DNA of 51,838 nt from positions 1 to 51,838 of the forward strand of contig CAJBWJ010000032.1 of NCBI GenBank assembly GCA_903959355.1, written 5' to 3'. Positions within the stretch are counted from its first letter, which is position 1. Every line of letters begins with the position of its first letter. The DNA comes from an uncultured bacterium. Lineage in GTDB: Bacteria; Patescibacteriota; Microgenomatia; UBA1400; PJMF01. Below are positions 1 through 7,516 of the stretch, in pieces. The notes beneath the pieces are model-generated. The model was not told where the DNA came from. It ran no database searches and saw only the letters and a program-made list of their open reading frames with translations. Made by a program: the position numbers and the translations under genes.

Positions 1-283
1 TAATTTTTCTAAAAACCACGTGAAAGATGTTCTTACCAAAAACATCATATTGAACATCATCAACTAAGACAGGAACTTCGCTTTTTTCACCTTCAATTTG
101 AAGATAAACGATAGCGTTTTCATTCAAATGACGAGACAACTTTACAAAAGCAAGATTATTTAATTCTAAAGAAACAGAGTCTTTTCCAGCCTGATACATA
201 TTGGCAGGAACAATACCCTCTTTACGCAATTGATTGACTTTTTTATCCTGTCTCTTAGAAACAGCAAATTTAATTTTTTCCAT
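1..283 (-). CDS. rplY: Ribosomal protein bL25, N-terminal part (cut by window edge)
   Basis: The complement strand encodes about 94 residues running off the left edge. It shows the L25 pattern: a basic N-terminus, then QLRKEGIVPANMYQAG (family: LRkeGkiPAvlYG), and later VLVDDVQYDVFGKNIFHVVF, which matches the conserved segment that ends in HvDF. bL25 binds 5S rRNA in the large subunit. Two Met codons compete, at 289 and 283. I chose 283 because the AGAAAGG ribosome site at 291-297 then has about 8 bases of spacing; from 289 it would be too close. The rest of the gene, and whether it is a short L25 or a longer CTC form, lies outside the window. Confidence 0.85.
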   Translation of the reverse strand, partial: MEKIKFAVSKRQDKKVNQLRKEGIVPANMYQAGKDSVSLELNNLAFVKLSRHLNENAIVYLQIEGEKSEVPVLVDDVQYDVFGKNIFHVVFRKI

Positions 284-314
284 ACTCATTACCTTTCTTG
301 GTTAACAGGCAGTT

Positions 315-323
315 ATTTTAACA
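315..323 (-). promoter_or_regulatory. Extended -10 promoter of rplY
   Basis: On the minus strand TGTTAAAAT fits an extended -10 (TGnTAtaaT). Transcription would begin near 308, giving a leader of about 25 bases that contains the AGAAAGG ribosome site. No good -35 is visible. The flanking 290-477 gap holds nothing else I can support. Confidence 0.4.
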
Positions 324-477
324 CAATAAGCCTTGACTTAAAAGCCAGCGTTATTAATAACAAACTATATCAAACTAAAAAGAGTTTTGTAATATTGGAT
401 ATGGCAAAAAGACTGCTGCCAAAGCAAAATTATTAATCCTAAAAAATAAAGCACGTGGAAATTAAGGCTTTTGTTCT

Positions 478-3411
478 CTACTCACTGAAGTTAATGGCAA
501 ACAAAAAATGATCTAGATTGTCATTCTCGAAGCGAATAGTCTTATCCTGATAAATAGCTTGGGGAGCGATGAGTTGTGGCTTAAATTGCTCATCAAAAAC
601 TATGTTGTAATTTGTTTTCTTAGAAAAAATTCCTGGTTGTTTTTGATCGAAAAAAACATAGGAAAATGGGGGGTTCATTTTATTTGGAACAAGATATGTA
701 ATCGAGAGTTCAATCTTAGATTGTTTTGGAATTTCCAAAAGAACAGATATTTCTTTGCCATCAACCGTATCAACTATTTTAATTCTTTGTTCTTCTAACT
801 TTTGACTATTAATCTCAATTTTTTCCAAACTTGCCTCTGGATTTAAATAAAACTTTAAATAATTACGATAAGCTCCAAGGGGCCAAATGTCAGTTTTTGA
901 AAAATTTTCAAAAGTAATTTTGCGCTTGTGACGTATGAAATCCTTGCTTATTCCAAGATTGTGCTCAATTGTTTCTCTAATATAAGGATTAACCTTATTT
1001 ATTCCCACGTTATTCTCCACTTGATATAAAGAGTCTAAAAGACAATTTTCTTGTTTAAATTCTGCTGGACAGATTACTCCAATTTTTTTGCCGCTCCAAG
1101 AATTAGCTTCAATTGCCTGTTGCAATCCTTGATTGCTGGTCTGAATTAAGATTTCTCTTTGATTTAGATGCTCAGTTAAAAGATTGCTGAAGGCAGCAAA
1201 GGAGTTTCCATTTAATTCTAATGTCTTTTTAAACAAGGCTTTGGCAAACTGCCAGGTAAATTTCTCATCACCAATATTTTTGTAATCCAGGGAGGCAGTT
1301 TTCTCCTGTCTTTCTAAATAATTAGAGGCATTAATCAGAAGATTCTCTCCTAAATCTACTCCATCTAAAACTCTCAGTAGTTCAGCTATTGTTTTAGTGT
1401 TAAGAGCTAATGTTAAATCAATTTTTGATCCGGTAATCTGCTCTACAAACCATGCAATTTCTTGACTACTTTTGACAAAATCAGCTTGCCAATTACTGTC
1501 TCTAAGATAAAGCGAGTTTTCCCCAAGTATGTCTTTTATTTCTTGATTGGATTCTTTGCGACCATAGATTCTTGAATCAAGATCGTTCACATCTAAAATT
1601 TGCTTGTCTACCAAAACGGCATTGTCAAAACTTAAGAGAATTACTTCTGTTAAAAATCCTCCAGTTGATCTGATTTCACTGCTATCTTGAATTAAGATAA
1701 GAAAGTTAACTCTGCCTGGAGAAAGCATTAAATCTCTAAATGAGGTAAAAAATCTTTTAAATTGCAGAGCATCTCTGAGCGCTGTTTTATTTGTGTTAAG
1801 ACTAGATTGCCAAACAGTTCTCTCCTCTCCCTGATATAGATCAAGGTTTAAAGACATTAAATAAGAGTTAAATATTTTTTCTTTTTCTATTTTTTCATCT
1901 GTTGATAAGGCTAAATCACCATAAGATTGCTTCAATTCCACTCCCCCTTCAAGGGTTTTTTTATATAAATCGTAAGCTATTTTTTGGTTTTTATTTTTAC
2001 TTTCAAAAAGAGATGCTAGGGAATCATTTAGCCTTCTAACATCTAAGGCATCACTAAGATTTTCTTCTGAAAAAATCTTCGAATATTGGTTTAGTTGAAA
2101 ATTAAAAAAGCTATAAAGAACTGACTTATCAATGTTTTCTATTCCATCTCCTTTGTTTTTAACTGAATTAAAAAGCTGGTGTTGGAGGTTTTTATAACTC
2201 GCATTAAAAAGAAAAAACAAACCGATAAACACAGAACCCAAACCAAAACCAACGGTTCCAATCCAAAAAAGAATTTTTCTTTTTTTGCTTTTTTTAATAA
2301 TTTCTTTACCCTGACTTATATTTTTTACTTGGCGAGCTTTTTTGGCTTGTTTTCTTTGAGTAGAGAACAGGCTTTCGATTTTTGTAGCAAACTCAGAGCT
2401 TGAATTCACATCCTCGGGTTCTTTTTGTGGCTCTTTATGGGCTTGATTAATCAAATCCAATACTTGCTTGCTTTCTTTTTCTTCAAGCCCCTTAATTGCC
2501 AGCTCTTTTTCTTGCTCCCTAATCTTATGCAATTTATTCATCTCTAGAGCTTTTATTATATTTGCTTCAGAAGGCATTGTTAAAGATATTTCGCTATCTG
2601 ATTTGGAAATATCTCTAATTTTTTGATCAATAAGATTTTCGATTTGTACTCTAGAATTATTGACAACAGCGAATTCTTGAAGAAAAAGAGGTTTTTTTTC
2701 ATCAGAGAAAAGCTCAACCAATAAAAGCTTCTTTTGAAAATATTGCTCATAAAGATAAGTAATATTTTTAAGCAACTTAGCTGAAGAAAGAGAAGATCCT
2801 TTAATAACAAATTTTGCAGAGTGATGAGGCTTAATCAAATGATCTTTAATTAAATTAAAAAAACTCAATTCATCCTGGAAATAAAACTTTGCTTGCAAAT
2901 CAAACAAATACCCTTGCTTAATTGCAGAAAAAAACAGGAGTAGAGGGTGACTAATTTTTTTATTATTAATTAATATGTCTTGAGATAAAAAAACGAGACT
3001 TCGATTAAACTTTAAAATAAAATCTTTCAAGAAAGTCGCCTGGTTTTTTAAGTGTTTTTTATATTCTGGAACAAAATCATCTAAAATATCTAGAGTTGTA
3101 GTAAAAGGAGAAATTAAAATAATAGGAATATTCTCTTTTTGTTGCTCATTCAATAAATCAAAAAAATCAAAAATTCTGAGATACAGGTCTTGAGAATTAG
3201 AGTGAAAACCATAAATAAAAATAATTTTATAAACTCTCTTAATCTGTTTAGCGATTTTTTCATACTCTAAGAAAAAACTTTGATCGAGATTCACCAACTC
3301 TACATCTAAAGAATTAGATTTTAAAAAGTCAGTTGTCATTTTTGGAATAAAAAGATCAGTTTCAGAAACCACTAAAACGATTGGTTTTTCTTCCTCTGAG
3401 TGATAGAGCAT
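478..3411 (-). CDS. DUF4012 membrane protein with N-terminal Rossmann-like region
   Basis: 977 residues. Residues 1-250 alternate beta strands and helices (start KPIVLVVSETDLFIPK) and look like a degenerate nucleotide-sugar epimerase or Rossmann fold. A charged coiled-coil stretch follows (about 290-370), then one membrane segment near 376-400 after a Lys-rich patch, then an outside domain. That domain contains FLILIQDSSEIRSTGGFL, the signature of DUF4012 (family: NN.ElRptGGF). The orientation would place the N-terminal half in the cytoplasm and DUF4012 outside. DUF4012 proteins are frequent in Patescibacteria and Gram-positives, often beside polysaccharide genes; no activity is established. 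It is the last minus-strand gene before rplY and has its own promoter. The DUF4012 assignment is good; the N-terminal fold is a guess. Confidence 0.8.
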   Translation of the reverse strand: MLYHSEEEKPIVLVVSETDLFIPKMTTDFLKSNSLDVELVNLDQSFFLEYEKIAKQIKRVYKIIFIYGFHSNSQDLYLRIFDFFDLLNEQQKENIPIILISPFTTTLDILDDFVPEYKKHLKNQATFLKDFILKFNRSLVFLSQDILINNKKISHPLLLFFSAIKQGYLFDLQAKFYFQDELSFFNLIKDHLIKPHHSAKFVIKGSSLSSAKLLKNITYLYEQYFQKKLLLVELFSDEKKPLFLQEFAVVNNSRVQIENLIDQKIRDISKSDSEISLTMPSEANIIKALEMNKLHKIREQEKELAIKGLEEKESKQVLDLINQAHKEPQKEPEDVNSSSEFATKIESLFSTQRKQAKKARQVKNISQGKEIIKKSKKRKILFWIGTVGFGLGSVFIGLFFLFNASYKNLQHQLFNSVKNKGDGIENIDKSVLYSFFNFQLNQYSKIFSEENLSDALDVRRLNDSLASLFESKNKNQKIAYDLYKKTLEGGVELKQSYGDLALSTDEKIEKEKIFNSYLMSLNLDLYQGEERTVWQSSLNTNKTALRDALQFKRFFTSFRDLMLSPGRVNFLILIQDSSEIRSTGGFLTEVILLSFDNAVLVDKQILDVNDLDSRIYGRKESNQEIKDILGENSLYLRDSNWQADFVKSSQEIAWFVEQITGSKIDLTLALNTKTIAELLRVLDGVDLGENLLINASNYLERQEKTASLDYKNIGDEKFTWQFAKALFKKTLELNGNSFAAFSNLLTEHLNQREILIQTSNQGLQQAIEANSWSGKKIGVICPAEFKQENCLLDSLYQVENNVGINKVNPYIRETIEHNLGISKDFIRHKRKITFENFSKTDIWPLGAYRNYLKFYLNPEASLEKIEINSQKLEEQRIKIVDTVDGKEISVLLEIPKQSKIELSITYLVPNKMNPPFSYVFFDQKQPGIFSKKTNYNIVFDEQFKPQLIAPQAIYQDKTIRFENDNLDHFLFAINFSE

Positions 3412-3420
3412 TACTAAAAC

Positions 3421-3449
3421 ATTCTAGAACAAAAAACAAAGGGGAACAA
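3421..3449 (-). promoter_or_regulatory. Promoter of the DUF4012 gene, almost leaderless
   Basis: TTGTTC (3444-3449), 17-base spacer, TAGAAT (3421-3426). The -10 ends 9 bases before the ATG, so the leader would be 2-3 bases. No Shine-Dalgarno is present. Confidence 0.4.
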
Positions 3450-3469
3450 AGCCTATTAAAATTTTACAA

Positions 3470-3889
3470 TTATTTACCGTCATCCATGGCCTGATTGGCC
3501 AGCATATCCGCCATTTGATTTTCTATTCTTGGAATATGTTTTATTTCACAAGAAGAATAGGGGATTAATTTTAAAAGCTTCCAATTTTCTTCAGCCAAAA
3601 TTCTGAGATGAGCTTCTTTGATTTTCCAATTTTTATTCATTTGTTCAACTACTAGTTTAGAATCCAGCTTAAAAACAATCGCTGTTTTTTCTTTAAAATT
3701 ATTTTTTAGATAATTTAAAGCTAAATTCATGGCTAAATATTCAGCTTCATTATTTGTTTTTATTCCAAGAAATTTATATTCTCGATGAATTTCTTGATTA
3801 TTTTCGTCGGTAACAAAAACACCAATTCCGGCTGGACCGGGATTTCCTCTTGAACCACCATCAGTAAAAACAATAATTTTTCCCTGCAT
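3470..3889 (-). CDS. Ribonuclease HI family protein
   Basis: 139 residues. All four metal-binding acids of RNase HI are in place: D10 in FTDGGSRGNPGPAG, E48 in NNEAEYLA, D76 in FKLDSKLV and D128 in NQMADMLANQAMD. The enzyme cleaves the RNA strand of RNA-DNA hybrids. The protein is the short, compact type (RVT_3/RnhA-like) and lacks the basic handle of E. coli RNase HI. It follows jag by 32 bases and probably belongs to the same transcript. Upstream of its ATG I see no clear ribosome site. The exact substrate (R-loops, primers) cannot be read from sequence. Confidence 0.88.
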   Translation of the reverse strand: MQGKIIVFTDGGSRGNPGPAGIGVFVTDENNQEIHREYKFLGIKTNNEAEYLAMNLALNYLKNNFKEKTAIVFKLDSKLVVEQMNKNWKIKEAHLRILAEENWKLLKLIPYSSCEIKHIPRIENQMADMLANQAMDDGK

Positions 3890-3921
3890 ATTTGCCGCTT
3901 TATTAACGCAAAGCCTGGTAA

Positions 3922-4380
3922 TTAATTTTCTTTAAATTTGATAACCAGAACCCTCTCTTCATCTCTGTCTTCGGAAAAACTTTCAACTTCTTTAAGGGTT
4001 TCGTCTGCTGCTAAAGCACTGTGCACAAGATAGCGCTCATAAGAATTTAGGTCGTACATTTCTTGAGATTGTTTTGTTTCCAACACCTTACGTGCAATTC
4101 CGAGAGCTTTTTCTTTAAGTCTATCTTCAGATGCGCTTCTATATTCATTAATATCAAGAATTATTCTTTTATCAGGAAATTCATCCTTAAATGAAAGTTT
4201 GGTTAAAAGCTCAATTGCCTCAAGAGTTTCACCGCGATTGCCTATTAATAGGGCAACGTCGGTAGCTGGAACTGTAATTGCAATTTTTAGACGATCATCT
4301 AATTCTTCGAGAAGAATCTCAAAGTCATCGTCTACTCCTAAATGTTTAATTAATTTTTCTAAATATTCTTGTATTTTCAT
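3922..4380 (-). CDS. jag: Jag / KhpB-type KH-R3H RNA-binding protein
   Basis: 152 residues. A KH domain carries the GxxG loop (LLIGNRGETLEAIELL, about 45-60), followed by an R3H domain with the Arg-x3-His signature in YERYLVHSAL (about 115-125). The usual N-terminal Jag_N domain is missing, so the protein is shorter than the Firmicute homologue (about 200 residues). Jag/KhpB binds RNA and, in Gram-positives, affects cell elongation and division. It lies 9 bases after yidC, the classic neighbour, with AGAAAG before its ATG. Identification rests on both motifs and on gene order. Confidence 0.88.
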   Translation of the reverse strand: MKIQEYLEKLIKHLGVDDDFEILLEELDDRLKIAITVPATDVALLIGNRGETLEAIELLTKLSFKDEFPDKRIILDINEYRSASEDRLKEKALGIARKVLETKQSQEMYDLNSYERYLVHSALAADETLKEVESFSEDRDEERVLVIKFKEN

Positions 4381-4389
4381 TTTTACTTT

Positions 4390-5361
4390 CTATCTTTTTT
4401 TATTTTTACGATTTTGTTTAATGTCTTTTTTAGATTTAGTTGCTCTTTTATTTTTTGGCTTAGTAGGACTTTTGTTTCCATCTATGCTTTTAAGGACGCT
4501 GGCTAAAGATTCACTATTAGATTTTTTAGCAAAGATTTCATTTTTTTTAATATATATCTTACTTGGAATTTTGGTAAGAGATTTATCATTTGAAATATTT
4601 AGATATTTGCCTTTTAGTGGACCGACCGCTGCCACATATTTATTCCAATACATTGCTAGTCCACCCCAACCAGAAATAAAATATTGAGTAACAATGGTAA
4701 TTATTGTTCCAATTACCCAGTAGAGAGCTAGTCCTGATGGAAGTTTGAGAGCTATAAAAACAGTCATAATAGGCATTAAAAAAATCATTTGCTGCTGCAT
4801 TGTAGAAGCCATCTCGGCGAGATCTTCTTCTTTTTTATTTGCTTCTTGGACGTTTTGAAGTTTGGAGTCATTGCTAACTATGTCTCTAGTTTGAGTTGCT
4901 GGAGAAATCATCAAAGACAAGAAAAATTGAGTTATACCGGCAATAATTGGCAAAATATAAGTTTTATCAGCTTGTCCTAAATTTACCCATAAAAATGTTA
5001 GGTTAAATTGAGAGCCGGTATTATTAAAAAGACCAATAATGCTTTGATAGAGCACAATCAAAATAAAGAACTGTAAAAGTTGTGGCAAACAGCCAGCTAA
5101 AGGATTAATATTATAACTTTTGTAAAGCTGTGCTTGAGCTAAAGCTAGACCTTGTTTATCTTTACCATGTTTTTCTTTAAGCTTTTTCATCTCTGGCTGA
5201 AGCTCTTGGATTTTTTTGCTAGATTTAATACTTGGAAGAGTTAGTGGCAATAAAATTAAACGAATTAAAATCGTAAAAACGATAATGGTTAAACCGAGAT
5301 TATTAAAAATTGAGTCTAAAAAAATTAAGACGGAAGAAAAAAAGTTAATAAAAATATTCAT
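4390..5361 (-). CDS. yidC: YidC/Oxa1 membrane protein insertase
   Basis: 323 residues. The core follows the Oxa1 pattern: a first helix ending in TILIRLILLPLTL, whose Arg is the expected charged residue in the membrane groove; a charged cytoplasmic hairpin (about 50-80); then INPLAGCLPQLLQFFILIVLYQ and three further helices. The tail (about 290-323) is strongly Lys/Arg-rich, as in insertases that bind ribosomes through the C-terminus. There is no periplasmic P1 domain, so it is the Gram-positive/SpoIIIJ type. Nothing in the short N-terminus looks like a lipobox. It lies between yidD and jag with 9-base gaps; AGGAT precedes the start codon. Confidence 0.95.
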   Translation of the reverse strand: MNIFINFFSSVLIFLDSIFNNLGLTIIVFTILIRLILLPLTLPSIKSSKKIQELQPEMKKLKEKHGKDKQGLALAQAQLYKSYNINPLAGCLPQLLQFFILIVLYQSIIGLFNNTGSQFNLTFLWVNLGQADKTYILPIIAGITQFFLSLMISPATQTRDIVSNDSKLQNVQEANKKEEDLAEMASTMQQQMIFLMPIMTVFIALKLPSGLALYWVIGTIITIVTQYFISGWGGLAMYWNKYVAAVGPLKGKYLNISNDKSLTKIPSKIYIKKNEIFAKKSNSESLASVLKSIDGNKSPTKPKNKRATKSKKDIKQNRKNKKR

Positions 5362-5370
5362 TTAATTATC

Positions 5371-5559
5371 CTAAAATCTGAGGCAGTTTAAACTTCGCCA
5401 TAAACCTTGTAATAACCCGACAATTGTACCATTTTTTTTAATTTGCGCAGCTGTGTATCTGCTGCAGCTAGGAGTCTGATGACAAGAGAAAGAAGAACCA
5501 AAAAGAGTAAAAAAGATTTGATGCTTAAAAGCTGCTAAAAAATTATAAATTCTTGGCAT
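5371..5559 (-). CDS. yidD: YidD membrane insertion factor, short form
   Basis: 62 residues. The family core is visible: CHQTPSCSRYTAAQIKKNG matches the CRf.PTCS.Ya..Ai...G signature, and the end WRSLNCLRF matches the R.l.C.pf segment. The usual C-terminal GG-DPVP stretch is absent because the stop falls straight after RF. YidD assists YidC-dependent insertion. The start codon lies inside rnpA (17-base overlap), the normal arrangement in bacteria, and yidC follows 9 bases after the stop. The small size and the missing tail make it an easily overlooked gene. Confidence 0.85.
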   Translation of the reverse strand: MPRIYNFLAAFKHQIFFTLFGSSFSCHQTPSCSRYTAAQIKKNGTIVGLLQGLWRSLNCLRF

Positions 5560-5902
5560 TTATCTTTTCTATTAGAGTAGAGAAGTCTTCTCTTAAAAGA
5601 TTCTCGTCTTTTACAAAAGTTCTTTTAATAACAATTACTAGGTCGTTTTTTTTAAGTAAAGAAAATTTATTTTTCTCAATTTGTTTTTCAAGAAGACTAT
5701 ATTGCATGCGACGAAAATGATTTCTATCTGTAGCTTTACTAAAGATTACTTTTGGACTCAGGCACGCAACTTTTAAAAATTCATCATTTTCTCTCAGATA
5801 TGCCAAAAAAAATCTAGAAGAAAAGAAAGAAGATTCTCCTTTTTGAAAAATAGAAGAATTCTTTTCTAAAGAAAGATTTAATCGGTGTTTTTTAGCTAAC
5901 AT
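5543..5902 (-). CDS. rnpA: Ribonuclease P protein component
   Basis: 119 residues, normal for RnpA. ATDRNHFRRMQYSLLE is the RNR motif that binds the catalytic RNA; a FFLAYLRE-type central strand and a C-terminal strand-helix (NDLVIVIKRTF) complete the fold. It processes tRNA 5' ends together with RNase P RNA, which is not in this window. It starts 11 bases after the rpmH stop and overlaps yidD. The motif is more divergent than in E. coli (HF in place of the usual hydrophobic-Lys/Arg pair after RN), but the position between rpmH and yidD makes the call secure. Confidence 0.92.
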   Translation of the reverse strand: MLAKKHRLNLSLEKNSSIFQKGESSFFSSRFFLAYLRENDEFLKVACLSPKVIFSKATDRNHFRRMQYSLLEKQIEKNKFSLLKKNDLVIVIKRTFVKDENLLREDFSTLIEKINAKNL

Positions 5903-5913
5903 TTATTATAAGT

Positions 5914-6060
5914 TTACCAATGCTTGGCAACGGCTAGTCTTTTACGACCTTTAGCACGACGACGTTTAATGACAATTTGTCCAGTCAAGGTTTGCATTCT
6001 CTTCAAGAAGCCATGCATTCTCATTCTCTTTTTTTTCTTTGGATTCCATGTTCTTTGCAT
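5914..6060 (-). CDS. rpmH: Ribosomal protein bL34
   Basis: A 48-residue gene. It begins MQRTWNPKKKKRMRMHGFLK and ends RRRAKGRKRLAVAKHW, which matches the bL34 pattern KRT.qP..rkr.r.HGF..RM.t..Gr.vl..RRakGRk.L. It is slightly longer than the usual 44 residues by a few C-terminal residues. rnpA follows after 11 bases. Unlike the common layout, in which rpmH diverges from dnaA, this rpmH lies downstream of dnaN on the same strand. Confidence 0.96.
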   Translation of the reverse strand: MQRTWNPKKKKRMRMHGFLKRMQTLTGQIVIKRRRAKGRKRLAVAKHW

Positions 6061-6069
6061 AAGTTAGTG

Positions 6070-6075
6070 ATTATA
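6070..6075 (-). promoter_or_regulatory. -10 element of rpmH, almost leaderless
   Basis: A perfect TATAAT on the minus strand ends 9 bases before the rpmH ATG. TTTAAA lies 16 bases upstream as a weak -35. It probably starts the rpmH-rnpA-yidD-yidC-jag transcript with a leader of 2-3 bases. Confidence 0.5.
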
Positions 6076-6099
6076 TCATAAAAAATATTGCTTTAAAGA

Positions 6100-7209
6100 C
6101 TAACTGTTGACTCTAAAAGGCATTGCTATATAGAAATAATCGTCTATTTTTTTGTCTTTAAAAACAGCTGGTTTTAGACTTTCATTCATTCCAAATTCCA
6201 GAGAATCTGGTTTTACTGCGTTAATAAAATCAATTAAATAATTAACATTAAAAGCGATTTCTCCATCTTCGCTTGATAGGTTGTTAATTAGAATCTCTCC
6301 AGAATAATCTCCGAGGGCGGGGGATTGAGAAGTGATATTCATTTTGTCTTTTTCTATTTTTATTTTAACAATATTGGAGACATCTCTTGAAAAAATAGCT
6401 GCTCTCTTAAGCTGTGTCAAAAATTCCTCACCATCAAATTCTATTTTTAAAGAAAAACTTGGAGGAATAATTTTTTCATAAGGAGGGTAATCTCCTTCAA
6501 TTAATCTCACATACATTTCAACTCCATTAATTTTAAACAGAAGCTGCTTTAATTCATCTGAGACTAATATTTCTATACTCTCAACATTAATTTGTTTAGC
6601 GATTCTATATAGCTCATTCAGCGCCTTAGCTGGGATTAAGATCGTTCTTTCTTTCTTAGAATTAATGTCTCTTAGGATTAGATTGCTTAAACGGAAACCA
6701 TCCGTTGCTACGACTTCTAAGCCATGTTGTCCAAATTTTAATAAAAGAGCTGTGAGAATTGGTCTGGACTGATCTATTCCGGCGCAAAAAGAGACTAGAT
6801 TTTGAATTTTCTCCAAGTCTTTTAAATCAAAAATGAAAGAATCTCCTTCAACTACTGGAAAGTTTGGAAATTCATCACTCTTTTGACAAGACAATTTACT
6901 TACAGTCTTATTTTGAGTAATTATCAAAGAGTTTTCTTTTAATTCAATCTCAACTTTTCCGTTATCCAAAGAATTTATTAAGCTTTTAAAAAGTTCTCCA
7001 TTGACTATCAATTCTCCTTCTTCTTCTATTTCAACTATCAATTTTGTTTTTATTCCTAAATAAAGATCTGTCGCTGAGAGGGTTAATTCATTGTCTTTTG
7101 CTTTTAACAGAATAGAAGAAAGAATAGTAATTTGAGGTTTATTAGGAATTACTTTCTGTAGGTAGTTTAGCGAGTTTTTTAAATTTTCTTGTAAAACTTT
7201 TAGTTTCAT
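6100..7209 (-). CDS. dnaN: DNA polymerase III beta subunit (sliding clamp)
   Basis: 369 residues, the family length. The start MKLKVLQENLKNSLNYLQKV and the end YFYIAMPFRVNS match clamp proteins (family end: y.yvimPmrl). Three repeated clamp domains of about 120 residues fit the length, with a domain-2 strand pattern around LLKFGQHGLEVVATDGFRLS, the conserved ATDg.RL segment. The dimer encircles DNA and tethers the replicase. It lies directly beyond the origin, with TATAAT at 7225-7230, 15 bases before the ATG, as a possible own promoter inside the AT-rich unwinding segment. Confidence 0.97.
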   Translation of the reverse strand: MKLKVLQENLKNSLNYLQKVIPNKPQITILSSILLKAKDNELTLSATDLYLGIKTKLIVEIEEEGELIVNGELFKSLINSLDNGKVEIELKENSLIITQNKTVSKLSCQKSDEFPNFPVVEGDSFIFDLKDLEKIQNLVSFCAGIDQSRPILTALLLKFGQHGLEVVATDGFRLSNLILRDINSKKERTILIPAKALNELYRIAKQINVESIEILVSDELKQLLFKINGVEMYVRLIEGDYPPYEKIIPPSFSLKIEFDGEEFLTQLKRAAIFSRDVSNIVKIKIEKDKMNITSQSPALGDYSGEILINNLSSEDGEIAFNVNYLIDFINAVKPDSLEFGMNESLKPAVFKDKKIDDYFYIAMPFRVNS

Positions 7210-7516
7210 ATTTTCTTTTACTTAATTATATATTCTTAGTAGTTGTAGTAGTAGGGCATGTGAATAAGTTAATATTTTTGTTTGTTTCTTCTAGTATTTA
7301 TTCAAATGCTGCAGTTCATAAGTGGCGTTATTTTGTTAATTATTTTGTTGAATTATGTAGAACTCTGTCTAAAACTATTATAACTTTTCAACAGTCCTAT
7401 AAGCTTTTTGAGTTATTGTTAACAATGTTTTAACTTTTTATCAACCGAATTTTCCACAATTGTTAATAACTTTGTTTTTATTTTATTTAATACTTAATTT
7501 TTAAAAGATGTATCAA
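7210..7516. other. oriC: Probable chromosomal origin (oriC), dnaA-dnaN gap
   Basis: A 307-base gene-free stretch. It holds two good DnaA boxes, TGTGAATAA (7259-7267, reverse sense) and TTTTCCACA (7450-7458), and near-matches TTTTCAACA (7385-7393) and TGTTAATAA (7461-7469). Between them the DNA is very AT-rich. The left end carries a trinucleotide array next to the first box (separate entry). DnaA boxes plus AT-rich DNA between dnaA and dnaN is the textbook position of a bacterial origin; activity here is inferred. Confidence 0.75.
7237..7267 (+). promoter_or_regulatory. DnaA-trio unwinding element: TAG array, GC spacer, DnaA box
   Basis: From right to left: DnaA box TGTGAATAA (7259-7267), spacer GGCA (7255-7258), then six trinucleotides TAG TAG TTG TAG TAG TAG (7237-7254), then AT-rich DNA (7210-7236). 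Read 3' to 5' away from the box this is GAT repeated, the published DnaA-trio on which a DnaA filament extends into single-stranded DNA. The layout (box, GC-rich spacer, trios, AT-rich) matches the basal unwinding system described for Bacillus subtilis. Confidence 0.7.

Noticed and set aside
230..436. 68-residue plus-strand open frame
   Set aside because: It runs through the start of rplY and its promoter on the other strand, and has no homology-like pattern or ribosome site.
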